A stretch of DNA of 64,000 bases from Cymbidium sinense (Eukaryota > Streptophyta > Magnoliopsida > Asparagales > Orchidaceae), in contig CM038222.1 in the NCBI GenBank assembly GCA_021442155.1, positions 19,912,923 through 19,976,922 on the forward strand, given 5' to 3'. The notes below the pieces were generated by a model. It did no database searches. It worked only from the letters and a program-made list of their open reading frames with translations, and was not told the origin of the DNA. Of this stretch, positions 1 through 12,117 are shown in pieces (the first letter of the stretch is position 1; each line of letters opens with the position of its first letter). A program made the translations under genes and the position numbers.

Positions 1-127
1 TGATTTGCACAATGCATGCTCATTTTTGATCTATGTCATCGCTTGTATCTCAGATAACTTGGTGTGTTACTTAGTTGATGAAATCAAAAAGAAGAAATGT
101 TTAATATGAATTTTTTCTCTATTAAAA
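1..127 (+). pseudogene. GR-RBP retro-fragment, 3' UTR tail only (copy G0)
   Basis: The window opens inside the 3' UTR shared by all GR-RBP fragments here. The block with 'cttggtgtgttactt' and 'gatgaaatcaaaaagaag' matches copies G1-G4 closely, and it ends in a short A-rich tail followed at once by CCCTAAA-like repeats. The coding part lies beyond the left edge. Its position, about 1.6 kb before copy G1, suggests that the composite array continues to the left. Confidence 0.75.
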
Positions 128-1676
128 AGAAACCAAAAAATTTTAACCCTAAACTAAAACCCGAACCCTAAACCTAAAACCTAAGCCCTAAATCCTAAAC
201 CCTAAAAATAAAAAAAATAAAAAAATAAAAAGAAACCCTAACCCTAAACCCTTAAACTTAACACTAACCCTAAACCCTAAACCCTAAACTGGAACCCTAA
301 ACCTAAAAACTAAACTCTAAACCCTAAACCCTAAACCCTAAAAATGCTAAACCATAAACCCTAAACACTAAAAACCCTAAACCCTAAACCCCAAACCCTA
401 AACCCTAAAACCCTAAAGCCTAAACCCTAATCCCTAAACCCTAAAACCTAAACCCTATACCCTAAACCCTAAAGAGCTAAAAACATAAACCTAAACTAAA
501 TAAAAAACCTAAACCAAAATAAAATAAGAAAATAAAATAAAATAAACCACAACACATTTAAACTAAACCTAAACCTAAGCCTAAGGAAAAAATAAAAAAT
601 AAAAACTAAACTAAAATAAAATAAATAAAACCTAAAGTAAACTAAAAATAAAAACTAAACAAAATAAAAGCTAAACTTAAAATAAAAAAAATAAACCTAA
701 AATAAAATAAAATAAAATTATATAAAACCTCAACATAAAAATAAACCAAAAAATAAAACCTAATCCTAAAATAAAATAAAATAAACTTAAACTAAAATAA
801 AACTAAACTAAAATAAATAAAATTTAAACCTAAACTAAATAAATAAACTAAACTAAACCTAAACTAAATAAAATAAAATAAACTAAAATAAACCTAAACT
901 AAAATAAAACCTAATAATAAACTAAAATAAATACTTAAAACCTAAACTTTAAAATCAAATCAAAATCAAACACTAAAATAAAAATAAAACCTAAACTTAA
1001 AAATAAAATAAACATATAAATTAAAAAATAAACCAAACCAAAACCTAAAAATAAACTAAAATAAAAAACCTAAACTAAAATAAAATAACCTAAAATAAAT
1101 ACACTAAACTTAATAAAAAAATGAACATAAATAAAATAAAATAAACTAAATTAAATAGAAAATAGACTAAATAATCTAAATAAACCTAAAACCTGCTGTT
1201 TGGTTAATTTTAAAAAAATTCTAAATCCACTACCCTACACTAACCCTAAACCCTAAACCATAAAGCCTAAACACTAAACCACCACTAAACTAAACCTCCT
1301 AAATGTTAAACCCCAAACCCTAAACCCTAAACCACAAAACCTAAATCTAAACTAAACCCAAAATAAACATATAAAAAAATCTAAACTTTTATAATAATAA
1401 AATAAAATCAAATACAAACCTAAACTAAAACTAAAATGTAAACCTAAACCCAAAAATAAAATAAAATAAACTAATCAAAATTAATTAAAATAAAATAAAT
1501 AAAAATCTAAACTAAACTAAAAAATAAAATAAACCTAAGAATAAAAAACCTAAATAAAAGAAAAACTAAATGTAAAATAAAAATAAAATAAACCTAAAAT
1601 AAAATAAAATAAAAATTAAATAAAAACCTAAACCTAAAAATAAACCTAAAAATAAAACCTAAACCTAAACCTTAAG
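128..1676. repeat. Telomere-like array, C-rich strand on +
   Basis: Degenerate CCCTAAA units dominate 128-480 and 1240-1350. The rest is a G-poor relative read as AAATAAACCTAAA, which on the other strand is built of T3-5 A G0-3 units. Perfect runs are only a few units long, so this is interstitial or old telomere-like DNA rather than a fresh chromosome end. A variant of the short punctuation motif sits near 1168-1210. No gene seen. Confidence 0.9.
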
Positions 1677-2154
1677 AATGGGCAGAACCTTGATGGCAGG
1701 AAAATTACCATCAACCAGGGCCAGATCAGATGTAGTGGAGGCAGGTGGTGGTTATATCTAGTGGTGGGAGATCTAGAGGTGCTGGTGGATATGGAGGTGG
1801 TGGTTGGAGTAGTGGTGGTTTTGGAAGCTAGATGAGCAATGGAGGTTACAGCAGTAGTGGTGGTGGATGGAGAGATCAGGGATATGATGGTGGATCTCGA
1901 GAGGAAAGGGTGGTTCTTATGGGAACTAGAGAAATTGAAGAATGTATGATTTGATATGCTACTTATGGAGCTGTGTCTTCATAGTAGAGATGGTTTTAGT
2001 TATCTAGGGTTTTTAATAGTCTCCATGCATGCTCATTTATTGATCTATGTTGTCGCTTCTATTTTAGAAAACTTGGTGTGTTACTTTGTTAATGAAATCA
2101 AAAAGGTGAAATGTTGAATCTAAATTTGTTCTCTATTTAAAAAAAAAAAAAAAA
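1677..2154 (+). pseudogene. GR-RBP 3'-half retro-fragment (copy G1)
   Basis: The copy begins mid-gene at AATGGGCAGAACCTTGATGG, coding NGQNLDG, the end of a plant glycine-rich RNA-binding protein RRM; 'ITINQ' follows. Next comes a Gly/Tyr/Ser/Arg-rich tail, shortened here and broken by frameshifts and by an in-frame stop ('gga agc tag'). After the coding stop there is a 3' UTR of about 200 bp and an A16 tail at 2139-2154 that abuts CCCTAAA repeats. The A-tail and the 5' truncation indicate a retrocopy of an mRNA. GR-RBPs of this class (the AtGRP7 family) bind RNA and act in RNA processing and stress responses, but this fragment lacks nearly all of the RRM and its start codon, so it cannot make that protein. 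Confidence 0.8.
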
Positions 2155-2443
2155 CCCTTAACCCTAAACAAAAATCTAAACCACCCTAAACAAAAAACCA
2201 AAACCATAAATCCTAAACCCTAATCCCTAAAACCCTAAACATTAAACCCTTAACCCTAAAACCTAAACCCTAAACCCTAAACCCTAAATAAATAGAAAAT
2301 AAACTAAATATACTAAATAAACCTAAACCTACTAGTTTACTTAATTTTAAAAAAAACATTAAAACTAAAATCCTAAACTCTAAACCCTAAAACTAACCCT
2401 AAACTCTAACCCCCTAAACCTACAACACTAATCTTATAATGCA
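2155..2443. repeat. Telomere-like spacer of composite unit 1
   Basis: CCCTAAA-like repeats join the A-tail of G1 to the truncated 5' end of the LINE. The spacer contains one copy of the short A-tailed punctuation motif. Equivalent spacers occur at 6370-6689 and 10642-10904. Confidence 0.85.
2307..2350 (+). repeat. Short punctuation motif with A-run
   Basis: The core 'cctactagtttacttaattt' is followed by an A-run and then CCCTAAA-like repeats. The same core, with few changes, recurs in every left-hand spacer (near 6560, 10810, 14975 and 15760) and, reverse-complemented, at ten or more places in the right half. It always has the same orientation relative to the telomere strands. Confidence 0.7.
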
Positions 2444-3656
2444 GCTTAATAATAATTGGAATGAAAATAAACTTGAGAACTACATTCCTACTTCTATTTT
2501 TGATAAGTATTGCAACATCACTTTCTTTTCTAATAAACTGGATCAAATCCATTTCAAGATCTCTTACAATGGTGATTTTATTCTTAAAGAGGATTGGAAT
2601 TTTGTTAGAAATAAATAGAACACCTCTAATGTTTTTATTAAACTTTGGAAAAATATCATTCCCATTTCTTATTTAGTTTTAGCTTGGTGCATTTTGAATA
2701 ACTTCATCCCCATTGATTCCTTGCTTTGGCTTAAAGGGTTATAGTTTCCATCTAAGTGCTATTGTTGCTTTAAAATTGAAATTGTTAATCATGTTTTTGT
2801 TAATGGTGTTATTGCTTCCAAACTTTGGATATGGTACGATGATTTATTTAACACTAACGATTTTCACAACTCTCTTTTGTTATATCAACTTCTTGAAGTT
2901 TGTTTCCATAAAACTATGAAAGGTCATATCAAAGTTTTAATTATTATTACCCTTATTTGGTTCATTTAGATGGATAGAACTGATGCTAAATATCATCATG
3001 TATGCACCATAGAAGGATCCTTGCTAGAACAAAATAAAAAATTCATGCTTTGTTTAATGCAAATTTAATTAGCAATTTTCACTTTAGAGGTTATAAATTT
3101 GTGGCTAAAACTAGGTATCACTTTGCATGATGATCCTTCCTATAAGAGTATTAGGATTATACATTGGATTAAGCATAAAGAAAATTCTATTAAAATCAAT
3201 ACTGATGGTTTTGTTTCCTCAAACAAATATGGCTGTGGTGGAATTCTTAGGGATTCTAAAGGCATTATTATTTATGCTTTTGTCGACCTCCTCAAAGCTT
3301 GTTCTATTAGTTATGTTGAACTCATGGCTATTATCAAAGCTATTGATATTTGTTTAAGCAAAGGCCTCTTTAATATTTGGATTGAAGTTGATGCTCTTCT
3401 TTTACCTTATATGCTTAATAATAATAAAATGGGAAATACTGACTAATTTCATCTTCTTAATCATACTAAAAAGCTTCTTTTTGAAGTTTGCTACAAAATT
3501 TCTCACATTCTTCATGAAGGTAATGCTTGTCTGATTTCTAATAAATTTAGGAAGGAAGTAAATGAGCTCACTTTATTTGATAACCATAGCTTACCTAAAC
3601 ATCTGTTTGGTCTGGTCAATATGCATAACATTGGACTACTTTACCTTAGATTTTAA
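2444..3656 (+). pseudogene. LINE ORF2 C-terminal remnant (zf-RVT and RNase H), copy L1
   Basis: The remnant has two recognisable parts in broken frames. The first is a zf-RVT-like segment (about 2690-2900) with the pattern W..L, CYCCF, H.F.NG, W.WYDD, the zinc-binding region that follows plant LINE reverse transcriptases. The second is an RVT_3-type RNase H (about 3150-3655), seen best in a 115-residue open frame at 3099-3446 with NTDG, GCGGILRDSKG, VELMAI and IWIEVDA. The catalytic Asp, Glu and Asp residues are present in that stretch. A stop follows 'KMGNTD', and the last catalytic segment (normally ADFLA) is lost to a further change. The stop matching the other copies lies at 3654-3656. 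RNase H would degrade the RNA strand during cDNA synthesis; this copy is dead. Confidence 0.85.
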
Positions 3657-5877
3657 CCTTCTGCTCTTTTGTTGATCTTTTCGCTGTGGTGGTTTTATTC
3701 AGTCTATTTTTTATTGTTTTTTTGTGTTCCCCTCACTAGGAAGTGGTTTTTTCTAAATTTATTTCTATAGTTAAACCCCCTTCCTCTTTACCACATTATA
3801 TACTTCTCTGGCCTTTTTTTGGGTCATAATGGTGCTATTTTTAATTGGTTTCCCTACTCTCTGAGCCCGATGGTTTTCTTTCTATGGCTCATGCTTTGTG
3901 TCTCTTGTTCAGTTATGGCTATGCTAAATTTTGGCCTACCACTTTTACTAATGAATGTTCGGTTTACCTCTGGTTTTGCTGGTTAAGGCCTTTTTTGAAT
4001 TGGATTTGTAGATGCTATGGTTGGTTGTGCTGGTTGTTGCTATTTGTTTCTTTCATCTACCTAGCTATTTTGGGTGGTTACTTTTTTAGGGTTTTTGTTG
4101 GCCTCTTCTAGCTCGGCTTAGTTTCAAGTATTTTAGTGGTTGTTGTTATGTTTTCTAGTTTGGCTTGGAGGTTTTTGTTGGTTGGTTCCAACTGCCTTGT
4201 GAATTGGAGTTAGCTATTCTATGGTTATTGTCTCCTCATTTTCTCTTTAGTAGTGACTGTTTGCTCTTTGGGATTTTGAAGGGGTTTTGTTTATCTCTAG
4301 CATTGTTCCTTTCCTTATTGTTTTACTGCTTATGGCTAGGTGGTCCTCCTTGGCCTTTTCTAGTTTGGTTGGGTGACTACTTCTTTATTTCTTAGTTTTT
4401 TGGAGATCTGTCGATGGGTTGTGGCTTTGTCTACTGTTGTTCTTTTCCCACTTTTTGGGCTTTATATTGGCTCTGTCTACTAGTTGGTTTTGTTGGCTGA
4501 CTGGGCTGGTTGGCTATTTTGGTTGGCTAGTTTGGTTGGTTGGGTGGATGTGTTGGCTGTGTTTGGTGGTTGGTTTAGGTGCTCCTAGTTGGGTTCTTTT
4601 GGTTTGGTTTCTGGTTTTCTCCTGGGTTGGTTATCCTTTCTTGGGTGCAGCTATTTTTCTTATATTTTTTCTTCCCAATTTGGGTGTCAATTTTCCTGTT
4701 GCTCTGACTTCTCCTACTGCTCACCCTATTGGCTGCTGGCCTAGGTGGTTTTATTAGTTATTTTTTTGGTGGAGGATATGAGCTCTTGTGGTTTTTTTGT
4801 CTTATTTTAGGACTTATTCTTGAGGGGTTTTTTGTGGCTACTGCCTTACCTTGGATGCTTGTGTCATGGCTTGGTGTTTTGGGCTTTATGTTGGCTGTTG
4901 GTGTTGACTCCCTTTAGTTTAGTTGGCTCTTCTTGTTCTCTGATATTTCTCCTCTTGGTTGGTTATGGTGGATTTGCTTTCTTTTTGGCTACGTTGGTGG
5001 TGGTTTTGATGGTAATTTTTGGATGCCCTCCTGGTCTCTTAATGCTATGGCTTTCCTCTCTCTAGTCTTTGCTTATATCTACTATTTTCTATTTGGGTAG
5101 AGATTTTGCCCTTGGATTTGGATTGCTAGTGCTCTAAGATAGTTGTGGGTTGTTGACCATTAACTCTGTAACTTCTAGGATCGGCTTTATGTGTTTGGTC
5201 TATTGTGAATTTTGGTTGGTGGGTTGGTTGCTGGCTATTTTTCTCTAATTTTTTAGTGTAGGAACTGGAACACTATGGACTATTTTGCCTTGGATGGTTA
5301 CTTATATCAAGTATGTTTGCTATGATGGCCACAATGTTTCCCCATATGTTCTCTTTGGTTGGTAGCATGCATATGATTGTAACCCTTCTCATGAAGTTTG
5401 GATGCTCATATGTATTGTTGCCCCTTGAGATGATCTTAACTAAGCTTGAGCCTTCTCTTTCTAAGCTCTTTCTAAATTGCTTACTTTTTTATTTTCCCTT
5501 GAGCTATGACCATTGCCTTTGTAGTGTTTTGCAAATTTCTTTTGTAGCTTGGAACTTCATAGATGGAATGATCTTTACTCAGCCAACTCAAGTACAATTG
5601 ATGTGGATCTTACTTATCTTGCCTTCTCAAATGGATCATGAGCTACTGCTAACTAGTCCTTCTACTATTTTCTTAAGTTTTATTACTCCTTTTTATGTAT
5701 TTCTCATTTGATTTTGTGCCATTTATTTTCTTTTTCCATTGTACTTAGATGGGGGTTTAACTCTTGAGATTTCTAGTAGCTCTGTGAGCAGTAGAAATTT
5801 GAGCTTTATCACTTTTAAGGATATTGTATCCTTTATTTTTATGGTAATAAAATTCTAATTTTTCCTAAAAAAGAAAA
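3657..5877 (+). other. LINE 3' region, GT-rich, about 2.2 kb
   Basis: This is the non-coding tail between the RNase H stop and the A-rich end. It is rich in TTGGTTGG and TGGTTTTG words and so holds many open but hydrophobic frames (W, L, F, V, G). It ends with an AATAAA at 5846-5851 followed by an A-rich terminus. The same region is present in L2, L3 and copy A but absent from copy B. No recognised domain. Confidence 0.75.
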
Positions 5878-5890
5878 CCTAAACCCTAAG

Positions 5891-6369
5891 AATGGGTACA
5901 ACCTTGATTGTAGGAACATCACCTTCAACCAGGCTAAGTCTAGATATGGCGTGAAGGCGAAGGCGGAGGCAGTGGTTATCACAGTTGTGGTGGGGGATCT
6001 GGAGGGGCTAGTGGATATGGAGGTGGTGGTCAGAGCAACGGTGGTTATGGAGGTTGGACGAGCGATGGAGGTTACAGCCATGGTGGTGACAGAGGAAGAG
6101 ATCGGGGATATGATGGTGGATCCAACTACTCAAGAGGTTTAGGTGGTTCTGATGGGAACTAGAGAAACTGAAGAATGGCCTATTCGATTAGCTGCTTAAA
6201 GAACTGTGACTTTATAGTAGAGATAGTTCTAATTATCTAGGGTTTTTTATTTGCTCTATGGGTACTCATTTTAGATATATGTTGTGTGTAGAAAACTTGG
6301 TGTGCTACCTGGTTGATGAAATCAAATAGAAATATTGAATATGAATTTATTCTCGTTAATGAAAGAAAA
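5891..6369 (+). pseudogene. GR-RBP 3'-half retro-fragment (copy G2)
   Basis: One of the better-preserved copies. The frame reads N-G-Y-N-L-D at the RRM end, then AQ/AK and an almost continuous Gly-rich tail with GGSGGASGYGGGGQSNGGY, a DRGRDRGYDGGS segment and a C-terminal SDGN. The Trp codon of the terminal W-R-N is mutated to TAG. The first base follows a linker CCTAAACCCTAAG that separates it from the A-rich end of LINE L1. The 3' UTR is complete but the A-tail is short and mutated. Other open frames across this region, on either strand (Val/Met-rich or Thr/Ser-rich), are shadows of the Gly codons. Confidence 0.82.
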
Positions 6370-6689
6370 CCAAAACCCTAAAATTAAACTAAAAAACCCT
6401 AAACCTAAAACCTAAACTCTAAACCCACCCTAAACCTAAACCACCCTAAACCACCCTACCCTAAACCTAAACCCTACCAAACCTCCCTAAACCTAAACCT
6501 ATAACCTAAACCCTAAACCTTAAACCCTAAATAAAAAATAAACTATATATATTAAACAAATCTAAACCTACCAGTTTACATAATTAAAAAGAAAACCTTA
6601 AACCCTAAATCCAAACCCCTAAACCCTAAACTCTAAAACTAATTCTAAATCATAACCCCTAAACCTACAACACTAAACCTACAACCTGT
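6370..6689. repeat. Telomere-like spacer of composite unit 2
   Basis: Mostly CCTAAACC and CCCTAAA variants with some CCACCCTAAACC words, plus a diverged punctuation motif near 6541-6590 ending in an A-run. Ends at the common LINE breakpoint. Confidence 0.85.
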
Positions 6690-7909
6690 CTTAATAATAC
6701 TTGAAATGAAAAAAACTTGAGAACTACATTCCTATTTTTATTTTTGACAAGTTTTGCAACATCGCTATCTTTTCTAATAAACAAGATCAAATCCTTTTCA
6801 ACCTCTCTTACAATGGTGATTTCGTTCTTAAAGAGGTTTGGAATTTTATTAGAAATAAATAGAACCCCTCTTATATTTTCATTAAACTTTGGAACAATAT
6901 CATTCCCATTTCATATTCAATTTTAGGTTGGAAGATTTTGAATAACTTCATCCCTATTGATTCCTTGCTCTGGCTTAAAGAGCTTTACTTACCTTCTAAG
7001 TGCTATTGTTGCTTTCATATTGAAAATGTTAATCATGTGTTTGTCAATGGTGCTATTGCTTCCAAACTTTGGATATGGTATGATGATTTATTTAACACTA
7101 ACTGTTTTCACGGCTCTCTTTCATTATATCAACTTCTTGATGTTTATTTCCATAAAATTATGAAAGGTCATATCAATGTTTTAATTGCTATTACCCAAAT
7201 TTGTTTCATTTGGATGGATAGAAATGATGTTAAATATCATGGCATCCTTATGAACAATAAAAGGATCCTTGCTAGAACTAAAGAAAAAATTCATGCTTTG
7301 TTTAATGCAAATTTAATTAGCAATTTTCACTTTAGAGGTTATAAATTTGTGGGTAAAAAATTGGGTATCACTTTGCATGATGGTCCTTCCTACAAGAGTA
7401 TTAGGATTATAAATTAGATTAAGCCTAAAGAAAATTCTATTAAGATCAATACTAATGGTTCTATTTCTCAAAACAAATATGGTTGTCATGGAATTCTTAA
7501 GGATTCTAAATGCACTGTCATTTGTGCTTTTTCTTACCCCCTCAAGGCTTGTTCTATTTTTTATGCTAAACTCATGGCTGTTAATAAAGCTTTTGATATT
7601 TGTTTAAGCAAAGGCCTCTTTAATATTTGGATTGAAGTTGATGCTCTTCTTTTACTTGACAAGGTCAATAATAATAAAATGGGAAATGCTAACTTATTTT
7701 ATCTTCTTAATCACACTAAAAAGCTTATTTATAAAGTTTTCTACAAAATTTCTCACATTCTTCGTTAAAGTAATTCTTGTGGTAATTTCCTGGATAATTT
7801 GGGAGGGGAACTAAATGAGCTCACATTATTTAATAACCATAGCTTAATTAAGCATCTATGTTGTTTGGTCAATATGGATAACACTGGACTGCCTTACCTT
7901 AGATTTTAA
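6690..7909 (+). pseudogene. LINE ORF2 C-terminal remnant (zf-RVT and RNase H), copy L2
   Basis: A 159-residue open frame at 6938-7417 carries the clearest zf-RVT segment of the window: IDSLLWLK, CYCCFHIE, NHVFVNGAIASKLWIWYDD, and then a linker with FIWMDRNDVKYHG. The RNase H follows after an in-frame stop. NTDG has become NTNG, so the first catalytic Asp is lost, and AELMA reads AKLMA, so the catalytic Glu is lost too. IWIEVDA is kept at about 7627-7650. The final stop is at 7907-7909. Inactive by both stops and missing active-site residues. Confidence 0.85.
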
Positions 7910-10145
7910 CCTTCTACTCTTTTGTTGATGTTTTTCTATGGTGGTTTTATTCAATCTATTTTTTATTATTTTTTTGTGCTACCCTCACTAAGAAGTGGTT
8001 TTTGCTGAGTTTATTTCTATACTTAAACCCCCTTCCTCTGTACCACATTCTATACTTGCCTGACCTTTTTTTGGGCTCATAGTGGGTGTTGTTTTGGTTG
8101 GTTTTCCTATCCTATGAGCCTGATTGTTTTCTTTTTGTGGCTCAGGCTTTGTGTATCATATTGGGTTGGGCTATGCCGGATTTTGGCCTACCCCTTTTAC
8201 CAATGAATGTTGGATTTGCCTCTAGTTTTAGCTAGCTATGACCTTTTTTGAATTGGATTTGGGGATGTTATAGTTGGTTTTGCTGGTTGCTGCTATTTAT
8301 TTCTTTCATCTACTTGGCTATATTATGTGGTTAATTTTTTATTGTTGCTATTGGCCTCTTTTGGCTTGGCTTATTTTTGGGCTTTTTTGTGGTCACTATT
8401 CTCCTTTCTTGGTTTGTGTTGGAGGTCTCTACTGGTTGGTTCCATCTGCCTTGTGAATTAGAGTTAACTGTTATGTGGTTGTTGTCTCCCCGTTTTCTCC
8501 TTTGTAGTGATTATCTGCTCTTTGGGATTTGGAAGTGCCTCTGGCCTTATTCCATTCCTTATAATTTTGTTGCTTATGGTTGGGAGGTCCTCCTTGGCCT
8601 TTTCTAGTTTGCCTTGGTGACTACCATTTTTATTTCTTGGTTATTTTAGAGATCTCCAGGTGGGTTGTGGCTTTGTCATTGTTGTTCTTTTCCCTCTTTT
8701 TGGGCTCTATATTGGCTCTATCTGCTGGTTGATTTTATTGGCTAATTGGGCTGGTTGGCTGGCTGGGTTGGTTGCATGGGTGGATGTGTTGGTTGTGTTT
8801 GATGGTTGTTTAGGTGCTTTTGGTTGGGTTTTTTTGGTTGGGTTTCTCATTTACTCTTTGGTTTGTTGTCCTCTCTTGGGTGCAACTATTTTTCCTTTAT
8901 TTTTGCTTCTCAATTTGGGAGTCAGTTTTCCCTATGCTCTGACTTCTCCTGCTACTCATCTTATTGGCTGCTAGCTTGGGTGGTTTTATTGGCTATTTTG
9001 TTGGTGGAGGATATGAGCTCTTGTGGTTTTTTTTGGTCCGATTTTAAGACTTGTTATTGGGGGTTAGCTGCTTGAGGGGTTTTTTGTGGCTGTTGCCTTG
9101 CCTTGCATAATTGTGCCATGGCTTGGTGTTTTGGGCTTTATGTTGGATGTCGGTATTAACACCCTTTGGTTTAGTTGGCTCTCTTTATTTCCTGATATTT
9201 GCCTTTTGGTTGGTTATGGTGGATTTATTTTCATTTTGGCTTCCTTGGTGGTGGTTTTGATGGTAATTTCTAGATGCCCTCTTGGTCTCTCAATGCTATG
9301 GCTTTCTTCTCTCTGGTGCTTCTTATCTTATACTATTTTACTATTTAGCTGGAGGTTTTATCCTTGGATTTGGATTGCTAGGGCTCTCGAGATAGTTGTG
9401 GGTTGTTCTTGACCACTAACCCTGCTATAACTTTGAGGATGTTGACTTTATATGTTTGGTCTGTGGGTTTTGGTTGGTGGGTTGGCTGCTGGCTTGCTAT
9501 TTTCTCTATTTTTTTGGTGAAGGAACTAGATCACTATGGACTATTTTGCCTCGGATGGTTGCATATATCAGGTATGCTGAATATGATGGCCTTGATGTTT
9601 CCCCATATCTTCTCTCTGGTTGGTAGCATGCATATGATTGTAACCCTTCTCATGAAGTTTGGATGCTCATATGTATTGTTTCCCCTTGAGATGATCTTAA
9701 TTAAGCTTGAGCCTTCTCTTTCTCAACTCTTTCTAAATTATTTACTTTATCATTTTCCCTCGAGCTATGAAAATTTCCTTTGTAGTGTTTTGCAGATTTC
9801 TTTTGCAGGTTGGAACTTCACAGATGGAATAATCTTTACTCAGCCAACTCAAGTGTTGTTGATGTGGATCTTGCTTATCTTCCCAAAGGGATTATGGGCT
9901 GCTGCTAACTAGTCCTTTTACTATTTTCTTAAGTTTTATTAGTCTTTTTTGTGTCTTTCGTCATTTTCTTTTATGCTGTTGCTTATGCTCTTTTATTTTT
10001 ATTTTTCATTGTACTTAGATGGGGGTTTAGCTCTTTAGGTTTTTTTGTAGCTTTGTGAGTAGTAGAAATTTGAGCTTTACCCCTTTTAAGGATATTGTAT
10101 CCTTTATTTTTATGGTAATAAAATTCTAACTTTCACTAAAAAAAC
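7910..10145 (+). other. LINE 3' region of copy L2, GT-rich
   Basis: Homologous to 3657-5877, with the same TTGGTTGG-rich composition. The longest open frame, 9403-9912 (169 residues, hydrophobic), matches a 132-residue frame at 5313-5711 in L1 (shared MALMFPHIFSLVGSMHMIVT-type stretch). Different reading frames over the same DNA are equally open, so I treat it as untranslated. Confidence 0.7.
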
Positions 10146-10157
10146 ATAAACCCTAAG

Positions 10158-10641
10158 AATGGGTAGAACCTTGATGGTAAGAACATTACCATCAACCAAG
10201 CTCAGTCAAGATCTGGCGGTGGAGGCGAAGGTGGAGGCAGTGGTTATCGCAGTGGTGGTGGGGTATCTGGAGGTGCTGGTGGATATGGAGGTGGTGGTCA
10301 GAGTAATGGTGGTTATGGAGGTGGCAGGAGCGATGGAGGTTACAGCCGTGGTGTTGGCGAGAGGAGAGAGATCAGGATATGATGGTGGATCCCCACTCAA
10401 GAGGTTACGGTGGTTAAATGAAAGAAAGCGAAGAATGACTGATCTAATTCGTTGCTTATAGAACTGTGTCTTTATAATAGAGATGGTTCTTATTATCTAA
10501 GATTTTTTGGATTGATATATGGGTGCTCATTTTTTATCTATGTCGCCACTTGTGCCTTAAAAACTTGGTCTTTTGCTTGGTTGATGAAATCGAAAAGAAG
10601 AAATGTTGAATCTGAATTTGTTCTCAGTTATAAAAAAAAAA
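10158..10641 (+). pseudogene. GR-RBP 3'-half retro-fragment (copy G3)
   Basis: Starts at AATGGGTAGAACC; the codon after N-G is a stop here. NITINQAQSRSGGGGEGGGS and a good Gly/Tyr/Gln tail follow, then a frameshift near 10360 and a damaged C-terminus. The 3' UTR is well kept and ends in an A-run at about 10632-10641, followed directly by CCCTAAA repeats. Other open frames here are shadows of the Gly-rich frame. Confidence 0.82.
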
Positions 10642-10904
10642 CCCTAAACTCAAAACCCTAAACCTAAAACCTAAAACCTAAACCCTAAACCCTAAATCAT
10701 AAACCCTAAACCCTAAATCCTTAACCCCAAACCCTAAACGCTAAACCCTAAACCCTAAACCCTAAATAAATAAATAAATAAACTAAATATAATAAATAAA
10801 CCTAAACCTAATAGTTTACTTAAATTTTATTTAAAAAAACCTTTAACCTAAATTCTAAGCCATAAATCCTAAACCCTAAACCCTAAAACTAACCTAAACC
10901 TACA
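10642..10904. repeat. Telomere-like spacer of composite unit 3
   Basis: CCCTAAA variants with short AAATA runs and a punctuation motif near 10783-10840 ending in A-runs. Ends at the common LINE breakpoint. Confidence 0.85.
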
Positions 10905-12117
10905 ATTTAACAATAATTGGAATGAAAAAAAAACTTGAGAACTACATTCTATTTCTATTTTGACAAGTTTTGCAACATCACTTTCTTTTCTAATAAACCA
11001 TCAAATCCTTTATCAAGCTTTCTTACAATGGTGATTTCATTCTTAAAGAGGTTTGAAATTTTATTAGAAATAAATAGGACCTCTAATGTTTTCATTAAAC
11101 TTTGAAACAATATTATGCCCATTTTTATTCAAATTTAGCTTGGAGGATTTTGAATAACTTCATCCTAATTCATTGCTCTAGCTTAAAGGGTTTTACTTAC
11201 CTTCTAAGTGCTATTGTTGCTTTCATATTGAAAATGGTCATCATGTTTTTTTCAATGGTGCTATTGCTACAAAACTTTCCATATGGTATGATGAATTATT
11301 TAACAATAACTATTTTCATGGATCTCTTTCATTATATCAACATCATGAAGTTTGTTTCCATAAAACTATGAAAGGTCATATCAAAGTTTTAATTGATTTT
11401 ACCATTATTTGGTTCATTTGGATGGATAAAAATGATGCTAAATATCGTGGCATCCCTAAGAACCATAAAAGGATCTTTACTAGAACTAAAGAAAAACTTC
11501 ATGCTTTGGTTAATGCAAACTTAATTAGCAATTTTCACTTTAGAGGTTATAAATTTGTGGCTAAAAAACTAGGTATCACTTTACGTGATGATCCATCCTA
11601 CAAGAGTATTAGGATTATACATTGGATTAAGCCTAAAGAAAATTCTATTAAGATCAATATTGATGGTTTTGTTTCCTTAAATAAATATGGCTATGGTGGA
11701 ATTCTTAGGGATTCTAACGACACTGTAATTTGTGCATTTGCCTACCCCCTCAAAGCTTGTTATGTTATTTATGCTAAACTCTTGGATGTTAACATAGCTA
11801 TTGATATTTGTTTAAGCAAAGGCCTCTTTAATATTTGGATTGAAGTTAATTCTATTCTCTTACTTGATATGCTCAATAATAATAAAATGGGAAATGCTGA
11901 CTTATTTTATCTTCTTAATCACACTAAAAAGCTTCTTTCTCAAGTTTGCTACAAAATTTCTCACATTCTTTGTTAAGGTAATGCTTGTGTTGATTTCCTA
12001 GCTAATTTGGGAGGGGAATTAAATGAGCTCATTTTATTTGATAACCATAGCTTATCTAAGCATCTGTGTGGTCTGCTCAATCTGGATAACATTGGACTGC
12101 CTTACCTCATATTTTAA
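10905..12117 (+). pseudogene. LINE ORF2 C-terminal remnant, longest RNase H frame (copy L3)
   Basis: An open frame of 202 residues at 11368-11976 covers the linker (FIWMDKNDAKYRG) and nearly all of the RNase H: NIDG, GYGGILRDS, AKLLDV, IWIEVNS, LFYLLNHTKKLL, SHIL. The catalytic Glu (AEL to AKL) and the second Asp (EVDS to EVNS) are gone, so the enzyme would be dead even though the frame is long. A stop follows 'SHILC'; the downstream segment coding ADFLANLGG is still readable in the DNA to the final stop at 12115-12117. The zf-RVT part upstream is frameshifted. Confidence 0.85.

Larger units (their letters stand above)
2444..5877 (+). mobile_element. 5'-truncated L1-type LINE, copy L1
   Basis: The copy starts inside ORF2 at 'cttaataataattgg' and runs through the zf-RVT and RNase H regions, a GT-rich 3' region of about 2.2 kb, and the terminal 'ggtaataaaattct' plus A-rich end. 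Copies at 6690 and 10905 start at the same internal point, so they are duplicates of one truncated insertion. The longer minus-strand copy A (30665-38333) shows what is missing: ORF1, endonuclease and most of the reverse transcriptase. Confidence 0.85.
6690..10145 (+). mobile_element. 5'-truncated L1-type LINE, copy L2
   Basis: Same truncation point as copies L1 and L3 and the same 3' end ('ggtaataaaattct', then A-rich). A linker of about 12 bp ending CCCTAAG joins it to GR-RBP copy G3. Distance from the L1 start is 4246 bp. Confidence 0.85.

Noticed and set aside
3845..5065. Series of hydrophobic open frames that look like membrane proteins
   Set aside because: They lie in the GT-rich LINE 3' region, overlap in several phases and follow from few stop codons; no conserved start or domain.
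5839..6142. Open frames on both strands (Thr/Ser-rich minus, Val/Met-rich plus), repeated at each GR-RBP copy
   Set aside because: They are out-of-phase readings of the Gly-codon repeats (GGN) of the GR-RBP fragment; the true phase gives the Gly/Tyr/Ser/Arg tail.
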